From assembly GCA_030598125.1 (NCBI GenBank), contig JAUVQN010000017.1, positions 1-12,463 on the forward strand: 12,463 nt of DNA, in the 5' to 3' direction. Below the pieces are notes generated by a model. The model was not told the DNA's origin and ran no database searches. It was given only the letters and a program-made list of their open reading frames with translations. This DNA comes from Coriobacteriia bacterium (GTDB taxonomy: Bacteria > Actinomycetota > Coriobacteriia > Anaerosomatales > JAUVQN01). The position numbers and the translations under genes were made by a program. Of this stretch, positions 7,497-12,463 are shown piece by piece; position 1 is the stretch's first letter; each line of letters starts with the position of its first letter.

Positions 7497-7501
7497 CCTC
7501 C
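7497..7501 (-). promoter_or_regulatory. Ribosome binding site of the response regulator gene
   Basis: Minus strand GGAGG, 8 bases before ATG 7488. It decides that start over the in-frame start at 7503, which lies inside this site. Confidence 0.65.
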
Positions 7502-7515
7502 ATATCCCCATGCGC

Positions 7516-9141
7516 CTAGGCGATTCCCATCGCCTTTCGACACTCTATCAGACTTCTCTCGCATGTCCGGGCGAGCAGATCGGCGTCGAAACCGCCCATG
7601 AACTCCATCCAAGAACCCCCAGGTGAGCGCTCGAGAGACTCGACCGCATTCTGGTACGCCCGGCATGCCGCGTCGAACTTCCCCTGACTCCGGTATATGT
7701 TGCCCAGATTCAGCTGCGCCAGCACGAAGTCGGCGTCTATGTAGATCGTCTTCTTGAGCTCACTCACCGCTCGCACGAGGTCGCCCTGCCTCTGGTAGAT
7801 GATGCCCAGCACGTAGCGCGCGCTGGGAAGCAGCGGATTGATCGCGAGGGCACGGTCGCACTCTTTCAGCGCGAGCTCGTAGTCGCCGGAATCGGCGTAC
7901 GAGAAGGCCAGAAGGAGGTGTGCGTCGAAGTTGTTCCGATCCCGCTCCAGCACCGATCCCAGAGCCGCCCGGGCCTCCGCGTGACCGCCGGACTGCACCG
8001 ACACGCGAGCCCCCTCGAGCAACGTCGCGACATCCTCCTGCTCGGGTTCGGCCGCCTCCGTCGGCGCGGACGGGTCCGCGACAGCGTGCCCGGGATCGGC
8101 TCCCGTCGCGACCGGTTCCGCGCGTCGCGCTTCCTCGCGCTCGGCGTCGCGGCGCCAGAGCTCCCCTAGGGGGCGCTCCTGGCGAGACGGACCCGGCGCT
8201 TCCAGCGTGTGCTGGTCGGCCGCCGCAGCGCGCGAGGCGAGCATCCGTTGAGGAGCCATGACGTCGGTCATCACCTGGGTCCGTCGCCCCGAACGCGACT
8301 TCCGGTACAAGAAGACGCCGTCGATCTCGACCGCCTCGAAGTCCTCCGAGATCGAGGTGAGTGTCTCGGAGTGCCCGATGAACAGGTAGCCGCCCTCGTT
8401 GAGGCTGTTGAACAGGTTCTTCACGACGCGGCGCGTGGACTCCACCTTGAAGTAGATGGTCACGTTCCTGCAGAAGATGATGTCCCAGTCCCCCATGAGC
8501 GACAGGGGATACGGCTCCTTGATGAGGTTGTGGTAGCCGAAGTCCACGAGCCGCCGGACGTTGCCCGACACCTGCAGCCCCTCGGGTATCTTGCGGAAGT
8601 GACGGCTCATGGCATCGTCGGTCACGTTCTGCAGCGCCCTGCCCCGGTAGATCCCCGCCCGCGCCACACTGAGGGCCTTCGTCGACACATCGGTCCCCAT
8701 CACGTGACAGCGCCAGCCCATGCTCTCGAGACCCGCGTCCAGCAGCGTCATCGCCACGGTATAGGGCTCTTCGCCCGTCGAGCAGCCGGCCGACCAGACT
8801 CGGAACGTCCGGCTCGGATCGCTCTTCTCCGAGATGATCTCGGGGATGACCGTGTTCCTCAGCGCGTCGAACTGCTGCGGGAAGCGGAAGAAGCTCGTCT
8901 CGTTGATGGTGATCAGGTTCAGCAGTTCGCGGAACTCATCGTCATCGCTGACCACGAGCTGGAAGTACTCCTCGAGCGACTTGAACTCGTGTCTCGTCGC
9001 TCGCGTGATGAGCGAGATGCGCAGCGAGTCGAGCTTCGTCTGCTCGAGATAGATGCCGGAGTGCCGCTGGATGTAGTCCCTGAAGCGCGCGAACTCCTCC
9101 ACGCTCAGGTCCTTCGATAGCCTGTCGAAGTCGTCCGACAT
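7516..9141 (-). CDS. cheR: CheR chemoreceptor methyltransferase with C-terminal TPR repeats
   Basis: 541 residues. The CheR N-terminal helical domain spans about 12-80. The methyltransferase domain spans about 80-282: NETSFFRFP (80-88), SAM-binding AGCSTGEEPYT (118-128), GTDVS (149-153), FCRNVTIYF (223-231) and GGYLFIGHSETL (250-261). It transfers methyl groups from SAM to receptor glutamates. A polar, probably disordered linker (about 283-370) leads to three or four TPR-like repeats (about 372-505; for example AHLLLAFSYADSGDYELALK and AQLNLGNIYRSQGKFDAACR). At about 541 residues it is about twice the length of the minimal enzyme. TPR-bearing CheR proteins occur in accessory chemosensory systems such as Frz-type pathways, where the TPR part mediates partner binding. 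Since the receptor here lacks a CheR-tethering pentapeptide, the TPR part is a candidate docking module. Start: ATG 9141 with AAGGTGAG 10 bases upstream is preferred to GTG 9156, which overlaps the previous gene. Confidence 0.95.
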   Translation of the reverse strand: MSDDFDRLSKDLSVEEFARFRDYIQRHSGIYLEQTKLDSLRISLITRATRHEFKSLEEYFQLVVSDDDEFRELLNLITINETSFFRFPQQFDALRNTVIPEIISEKSDPSRTFRVWSAGCSTGEEPYTVAMTLLDAGLESMGWRCHVMGTDVSTKALSVARAGIYRGRALQNVTDDAMSRHFRKIPEGLQVSGNVRRLVDFGYHNLIKEPYPLSLMGDWDIIFCRNVTIYFKVESTRRVVKNLFNSLNEGGYLFIGHSETLTSISEDFEAVEIDGVFLYRKSRSGRRTQVMTDVMAPQRMLASRAAAADQHTLEAPGPSRQERPLGELWRRDAEREEARRAEPVATGADPGHAVADPSAPTEAAEPEQEDVATLLEGARVSVQSGGHAEARAALGSVLERDRNNFDAHLLLAFSYADSGDYELALKECDRALAINPLLPSARYVLGIIYQRQGDLVRAVSELKKTIYIDADFVLAQLNLGNIYRSQGKFDAACRAYQNAVESLERSPGGSWMEFMGGFDADLLARTCERSLIECRKAMGIA

Positions 9142-9152
9142 CGGCGCGGGTC

Positions 9153-9902
9153 TCACCTTCCGACTTTCTCGCCGTCAGGCACGCCGAGCTTCTCGATCAG
9201 ACCCGCCGAGTACATCCCGTAGAGGATGCGTGCGGTCTCGAAGTCGTTGTAGCCGGTGAGGTCCACGAGCTCCCGGACCGACTTGCCGCCGTGGAGATAG
9301 CACAGGAGCATCCACTCCTTGGGCCTGAGGTGTATCTCCATGGACTTGTCGCCAGGCGCAGCGGCCATGACGAACACTATGTCCATGCTGGGGATCTTCT
9401 GACGGATCCGGTTCCACATCTCGAGCCGTCTGGACGCCTCCATGATCACGTTCTCCACCGAGACGCGGATGCCGATGTCCTCGCTGTCGCAGACGTCGTC
9501 GCTCTCGAAGCGGAGCTCGCCTTCCTCCCAGCGGAACAGATCGAAGAGCGTGTCGTTGATCTGCTCCTGGATGAAGTTCTCGAGGACCCGTGACTCGAGG
9601 TAGCCCTCGTCCACGAGGATCTGCCCCAGCCTTCGGTCCGCCTTCTCCTTCTTCTGGATCTTCTGCAGACCGAGCGCCTGCCGGAGCTGCTTCTCCGCGA
9701 TGACGCCCGACTTCACCAGGCGCCGACCGAGCGACTCCCGGTTCCAGTTCGAGCTCGCGAAGTAGACGTGGCCGTCCCGGAAGCAGACCTTGCCCTGCGC
9801 GTCTTCGCGCTCCATGAAGAGCGTCCCGGTCTTCTGGCCGGTCGCGAGCAGGCGGAACACGTCCGCGAGAGAGAAGTCCTTGAGGTTGCCCTCGAGCGCC
9901 AC
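9153..9902 (-). CDS. DUF4388 protein with two MshEN-like half-motifs and C-terminal helical domain
   Basis: 249 residues. The N-terminal DUF4388 (PATAN-like) part is ALEGNLKDFSLADVFRLLA, then KTGTLFM and a G-HVYFAS strand (1-51). Its second half appears at about 115-135 (INDTLFDLFRWEEGELRFES). Between them lie two 24-residue units, 57-80 (S-L-G to Q) and 91-114 (R-L-G to Q). Each carries the MshEN spacing: LG at 2-3, hydrophobics at 6-7, G at 10, hydrophobic at 12, L at 17, L or I at 21, Q at 24. The C-terminal region (about 190-240) looks like a small winged-helix or helical domain (KEWMLLCYLHGGKSVRELVDL). DUF4388 is of unsettled function and common near two-component and gliding/chemosensory genes. 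As first gene of the operon, 11 bases before cheR, it is likely a regulator or sensor of the pathway. The start is GTG 9902, with AGGGGAGG at 6 bases. Confidence 0.88.
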   Translation of the reverse strand: MALEGNLKDFSLADVFRLLATGQKTGTLFMEREDAQGKVCFRDGHVYFASSNWNRESLGRRLVKSGVIAEKQLRQALGLQKIQKKEKADRRLGQILVDEGYLESRVLENFIQEQINDTLFDLFRWEEGELRFESDDVCDSEDIGIRVSVENVIMEASRRLEMWNRIRQKIPSMDIVFVMAAAPGDKSMEIHLRPKEWMLLCYLHGGKSVRELVDLTGYNDFETARILYGMYSAGLIEKLGVPDGEKVGR

Positions 9903-9973
9903 GTGCGGCCTCCCCTGCTGCCACGATGTCGCGACTGCGTATCGTCCGATGACGGGCGCTCATATCGGCGTCC

Positions 9974-9993
9974 GGCGACACGAGGTCGTCGCC
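9974..9993 (-). repeat. Short inverted repeat in the leader of the chemosensory operon
   Basis: GGCGAC and GTCGCC face each other across 8 bases (a seventh G-T pair is possible). It lies between the predicted promoter and the GTG of the first operon gene, so it would be a leader hairpin or a small operator. Such short repeats arise by chance in DNA this GC-rich, so function is not established. Confidence 0.3.
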
Positions 9994-10010
9994 CACGATG
10001 AGCCCAGTCA

Positions 10011-10040
10011 ATCCTAGCATCGGCGTATGTGCCGCTCCAA
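10011..10040 (-). promoter_or_regulatory. Predicted sigma-70-type promoter of the chemosensory operon
   Basis: On the minus strand TTGGAG (10035-10040) is followed after 18 bases by TAGGAT (10011-10016). The -10 is preceded by TGC, giving an extended -10 (TGCTAGGAT). The start site would be near 10004, leaving a leader of about 100 bases before GTG 9902. It sits in the only sizeable gap upstream of nine closely packed genes, which supports it as their promoter. The -35 match is modest. Confidence 0.5.
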
Positions 10041-10076
10041 GTGAGGGTGAAGTGGCCTTTTCTGTCGGAATCCGCA

Positions 10077-10099
10077 GGTCGCGACCATCGCGCGCGACC
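10077..10099 (-). terminator. Possible weak terminator hairpin after the URO-D-like gene
   Basis: GGTCGCG and CGCGACC form a perfect 7-bp stem with a 9-base loop, 36 bases after the TAG of the URO-D-like gene. No run of T follows, so intrinsic termination would be inefficient. It may instead be a 3' stabilising hairpin or a chance repeat. Confidence 0.3.
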
Positions 10100-10135
10100 C
10101 CGTCCGGGCGCCATCGCGGTCCGAGTCCGAGCCCT

Positions 10136-11002
10136 CTACTCGGAGGTGCTCGCGGCCGTGAACGCCGCGGCGAGGGCGCCCATCTCGGAGGCGGTCGTGA
10201 TGCCGCCGTCGTCCGACATCAGGAGACCGCCCGCGGAAGCGAGCACGCCGACGTGGGCCCCGAGCCGGACCGACGCCGGGACGCCCTCCCTCAGGACCAC
10301 CGAGTCGAGTCCCCCGACCAGCGCGAGTCCCTGCCTGCGGGTCTCGGCGAGAAGAGCTTCGAACCCGATGAGCGGGAGGCCGCCTCCGCCGTGCACGGCG
10401 ACGAAGCCCGCACGTACGATCGACTGGAGGAAGGCGCGTATCTCCCCGTCACTGTGGAACGCCGTCCTCAGTCCGTCGCTCGCGGCGAACGCGACCAGCA
10501 GCGCGAGCCTGTGTATCAGGTGCTCGTTCAGATAGTCCGGGGAGATGAGCGGCCCGGAAGAGCCGGCGATATCGTCGGCGATCACGATCGCGTGCGCTCC
10601 GGCGTCCACGCCGGCCACGATGTCGGTTCGCGCGCGGTCGGTCTCGGAATCCAGGATCGGCTCCAGGACGCCGGGGTCCCAGGCGGTCGCCTTCAATCCC
10701 TCCTCGATCCCGAGCTGCCTGAGCGCCGGCCACAGTGGCCCGTCGACGACCCAGAGCGCGGCTCGTCCCGAACGAACCAGACCTTCGGTCGCTCTGGACG
10801 CCCACGGCACGTCGGCGGGAACGAACGCGAAGTCCAGGTCGAGGTCCTCGACGGTCGCCACGAGCACATCGGCGGGATCGCCCGCGAGAGTGCCGTGCGA
10901 CGGCGCGATCGTCTCGGTCGGGACGAAGCTCAGACCCGCGCCGGGAGGATAGACCGGCACTCCCTCGAGCGCCTTGAGAACGCGATCCGCTCGTTCGCTC
11001 AT
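10136..11002 (-). CDS. Uroporphyrinogen decarboxylase (URO-D)-like protein, not HemE
   Basis: 288 residues. The best family signals are in the second half: ADDIAGSSGPLISPDYLNEHL (split as ADDI 142-145 and GPLISPDYLNE 150-160), FHSDGEIRAFL (182-192), a Gly/His turn at 203-208, and VGGLDSVVLREG (229-240). This matches the TIM-barrel URO-D/corrinoid methyltransferase superfamily, in which such 'DD-G-liSPe' and 'H-DG' motifs are common. It lacks the HemE N-terminal arginine motif (MRQAGRY-like) and the His-X-Cys zinc motif of MtaA/CmuA-type methyltransferases, so the reaction cannot be named. It is somewhat shorter than the usual 340-360 residues. Start: ATG 11002 with GGAGG about 10 bases upstream; the frame continues upstream only through Arg/Ser-rich sequence overlapping the preceding gene. 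It lies 22 bases after the 124-aa gene and is probably cotranscribed with it. A link to the chemosensory operon is not evident. Confidence 0.7.
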   Translation of the reverse strand: MSERADRVLKALEGVPVYPPGAGLSFVPTETIAPSHGTLAGDPADVLVATVEDLDLDFAFVPADVPWASRATEGLVRSGRAALWVVDGPLWPALRQLGIEEGLKATAWDPGVLEPILDSETDRARTDIVAGVDAGAHAIVIADDIAGSSGPLISPDYLNEHLIHRLALLVAFAASDGLRTAFHSDGEIRAFLQSIVRAGFVAVHGGGGLPLIGFEALLAETRRQGLALVGGLDSVVLREGVPASVRLGAHVGVLASAGGLLMSDDGGITTASEMGALAAAFTAASTSE

Positions 11003-11024
11003 CGTGCGAGCGCCTCCGGCCTGG

Positions 11025-11399
11025 TCAGCGTGCGTCCCGGTCCGACCAGGCGTCCCACACGCGGGTGACCTCAGCGTCCCAGTAGGCACGCCGGTCGGAG
11101 ACGTCGCGACCCAGCCGATCGTCGGCGAAGCAGAAGTAGCCGTCTCCGGGGATGCCCGTCGCCTTCGTGACGACGACCGAGCCGATCGTGGGGCGCCCTG
11201 CCGCCTCCTCTGCGGCGCACGCTTCCTGGAGCAGCGCGTACAACGCGCGCGACCTCGCATGAAGATCGGCCGCCGGAATCCGCCGGGCGAGCTCTCCGTA
11301 GGTCACCGTGGTGCGCGACGACGCCGTGGAGACGAGCTCCGCACGGAGCTCTTCGCGAGCGAGCTCCCACTGGTCTTGTGTCAGTCCATATCGTGCCAC
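11025..11399 (-). CDS. Small conserved protein of unknown function with a TYGELA-type segment
   Basis: 124 residues, GTG start. The sequence has an N-terminal helix (LTQDQWELAREELRAELV), then TVTYGELARRI (31-41), a helical stretch with ALLQEACAAEEAAGRPTIGS, VVVTKATGIPGDGYFCFAD, and a C-terminal WDAEVTRVWDAW helix. The TYGELA segment resembles the DNA-recognition helix region of MGMT/ATL alkyltransferase-like proteins. However, the PCHRV active-site motif is absent and the overall pattern differs, so relationship to that fold is only a guess. I recall this as a small conserved hypothetical protein seen in actinobacteria, without an assigned role. No Shine-Dalgarno site precedes the GTG; an extended -10 ends 7 bases upstream instead, consistent with leaderless translation. 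It begins 58 bases after the surface-protein gene and is followed at 22 bases by the URO-D-like gene. Confidence 0.75.
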   Translation of the reverse strand: MARYGLTQDQWELAREELRAELVSTASSRTTVTYGELARRIPAADLHARSRALYALLQEACAAEEAAGRPTIGSVVVTKATGIPGDGYFCFADDRLGRDVSDRRAYWDAEVTRVWDAWSDRDAR

Positions 11400-11405
11400 G
11401 AGCCG

Positions 11406-11411
11406 AGCATA
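11406..11411 (-). promoter_or_regulatory. Candidate extended -10 element for a leaderless transcript
   Basis: Minus strand TGC-TATGCT: an extended -10 whose last base is 7 bases before the G of GTG 11399, so transcription would start at or next to the start codon. No convincing -35 and no Shine-Dalgarno site are present. Leaderless genes are frequent in actinobacteria. Confidence 0.4.
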
Positions 11412-11420
11412 GCACCGGCG

Positions 11421-11437
11421 CGGCGTACGACACGCCG
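11421..11437 (-). terminator. Short hairpin after the CWB2 gene, possible weak terminator
   Basis: CGGCGT and ACGCCG form a perfect 6-bp stem with a 5-base loop, 20 bases after the TAG of the surface-protein gene. No T run follows. It overlaps the region where the -35 of the next gene would lie. Confidence 0.3.
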
Positions 11438-11457
11438 GGCCGCGGCCTCACCCCACG

Positions 11458-12463
11458 CTACTGGATGAGATGGAGGATCGCAGCGTCTCTGACGCCTATG
11501 CCGACCGCACCCGGTCCGCCGATGAAGCGGACCGTGGTGATCCGGTCCTGGTAGAGATCGAGCCAGGCGCCCGTCACCGGGCTGAGCGAGTTCGGGTCCG
11601 TCAGGAGGACGACCGAGTTGCTCGTGTACTGGAGCATGGAGCCGGCGAGCGCGTCGGGGTAGTTGCGGCCGTTGGTGATCGCCACCGTGTCCGCCTGATA
11701 GAAGCCGAACCCATCCGTGTAAGCGGAGTCGATATGGACGGCCGCGAGCAGGGCGGCCGTCTCGTACCTGTTCGAGCCGGCGATGCGAGACACGCCACCG
11801 AGCTGCGCATCGAGCTCCGCCTCGGCACCCAAGCTCACGGCGCCAGTGCCACCCACGATGAGCGCGTGCCCGACGCCGAGCTCCCACACGATGTCCGACG
11901 TACGCACGTCCAGGCCGGGTCCCGGTGGCTCGAGGATGATGGGCGTGACCCCCGCCGCGGCGATCGGTCCCACGGCAAGCGCATCAGGAAAGTCGCCGCC
12001 GGTCGCGATGACGACCTCCGGATTGATGTCTGAGCCCAGGGTCTGCATCACCCACTGCGTCTCGCGCGCGATCTCGTGCGATGTCTCGTAGCGGTCTATC
12101 CCCGCCAGACGTACCACGCTCGCCACCCCGAGCTCGTCCATGAGCGCCTGCTCGACGTTCGCTCCGACAGCTCCCGTGCCGCCCAGGATGTACGCCGAGG
12201 TCGCGCCGAGGTCGCGGATCTCCTGGAGTACCGGCGCGTCCAGGAACTCAGTGTGTGTGAGCAGGATCGGGGCCTGCACGGCCCGAGCGAGCGGCGCGGC
12301 TCCCAGAGCGTCCGGCCAGTTGTAGCCTGTCGAGACGATCACGGTGTCGGCGCCGGACGGGAACGCCTCCTGCGAGACCGCGACCGACGTCAGCACACGG
12401 TCCTGCCCAGCCACCTCGACATCGTAGAGCTGGTTGTTCGCAGGGATGACCTCCCAGAAGAGA
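11458..12463 (-). CDS. Surface protein with three cell wall-binding repeats 2 (CWB2), 5' part outside window
   Basis: 335 codons are visible (334 residues and the TAG); the frame is open to the right edge, so the N-terminus is missing and GTG 12414 is not its true start. Three CWB2 units of about 100 residues follow. The first opens with VAGQDRVLTSVAVS (about 12414), the second with RLAGIDRYETSHEIA (about 12112) and the third with RIAGSNRYETAALLA (about 11787). Each has an internal N/F-PDAL motif (YNWPDAL, DFPDAL, NYPDAL), a strand of the IILxx type and a closing GGTGAV or GGPGAV. Three tandem units are the usual number; in clostridial surface proteins they anchor the protein non-covalently to anionic wall polymers. 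Any export signal and functional domain would lie in the missing N-terminal part. The first unit deviates most from the consensus (no R-Y pair). Confidence 0.9.
   Translation of the reverse strand, partial: LFWEVIPANNQLYDVEVAGQDRVLTSVAVSQEAFPSGADTVIVSTGYNWPDALGAAPLARAVQAPILLTHTEFLDAPVLQEIRDLGATSAYILGGTGAVGANVEQALMDELGVASVVRLAGIDRYETSHEIARETQWVMQTLGSDINPEVVIATGGDFPDALAVGPIAAAGVTPIILEPPGPGLDVRTSDIVWELGVGHALIVGGTGAVSLGAEAELDAQLGGVSRIAGSNRYETAALLAAVHIDSAYTDGFGFYQADTVAITNGRNYPDALAGSMLQYTSNSVVLLTDPNSLSPVTGAWLDLYQDRITTVRFIGGPGAVGIGVRDAAILHLIQ

Noticed and set aside
6094..7626. Plus-strand open frame of 510 codons opposite the PilB-like and response regulator genes
   Set aside because: Same reason: it mirrors the codon bias of conserved minus-strand genes and has low-complexity Arg/Leu/Asp composition.
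9903..10010. c-di-GMP riboswitch in the operon leader
   Set aside because: Tempting because of the MshEN-like motifs downstream, but neither the conserved core nor the paired stems of the known classes could be recognised.
10136..11002. Call as heme pathway uroporphyrinogen decarboxylase (hemE)
   Set aside because: The N-terminal active-site arginine motif is missing, the protein is short, and no heme genes are adjacent.
11003..11260. Upstream extension of the URO-D-like gene to 11260
   Set aside because: The extra 86 residues are Arg/Ser-rich and lie in another frame of the conserved 124-aa gene; ATG 11002 has a proper ribosome binding site.
11025..11399. Call as O6-alkylguanine-DNA alkyltransferase or ATL protein
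   Set aside because: Only a TYGELA segment resembles that family; the PCHR motif and the rest of the conserved pattern are absent.
1..12463. tRNA, rRNA, CRISPR array, insertion sequence or phage genes
   Set aside because: No cloverleaf, repeat-spacer pattern, terminal inverted repeats, transposase or integrase motifs were found on either strand; nearly all the sequence is occupied by the listed genes.

Overview
All genes supported in this window lie on the minus strand and read right to left. The DNA is very GC-rich, with G/C-heavy third codon positions, frequent GTG starts and one candidate leaderless gene. A cell wall-binding repeat 2 (CWB2) surface protein sits beside a corrinoid-type uroporphyrinogen-decarboxylase-like gene. 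Together these suggest a high-GC Gram-positive anaerobe, possibly a deep actinobacterial or Coriobacteriia-like lineage. That placement is inference; there is no rRNA or marker gene to confirm it.

Right part (about 10136-12463): the 3' part of a CWB2 surface protein, then a small conserved protein (124 aa) with a possible leaderless promoter. A URO-D-like protein (288 aa) follows 22 bases downstream. A 233-base gap (9903-10135) then carries the best promoter candidate in the window, an extended -10 site about 100 bases upstream of the next gene.

Left part (1-9902): one tightly packed chemosensory operon of nine genes that runs off the left edge. In transcription order it holds a DUF4388 protein with two MshEN-like half-motifs, CheR with TPR repeats, a single-domain response regulator, a PilB/GspE-like protein, two CheW adaptors, a methyl-accepting protein with almost no extracytoplasmic domain, a hybrid CheA with a C-terminal receiver, and the start of CheB. 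Gaps are 9-39 bases or short overlaps, so co-expression is very likely.

The core logic is standard. The receptor, CheW and CheA form the signalling array. CheR and CheB adapt it by methylation, and phosphoryl groups pass from CheA to CheB, the CheA receiver and the stand-alone receiver. No flagellar motor gene or DNA-binding output is visible. The most unusual part is the PilB/GspE-like gene. It keeps the N-terminal MshEN-type fold, the four-cysteine zinc site and the family core, but it has lost the Walker A lysine, the Walker B glutamate, the Asp-box acids and the His-box histidine. It looks like a pseudo-ATPase recruited into a chemosensory system. With the DUF4388/MshEN-like first gene, the locus may link nucleotide second messengers or type IV pilus status to a chemosensory array whose receptor has no outside sensor of its own. 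That link is a hypothesis.
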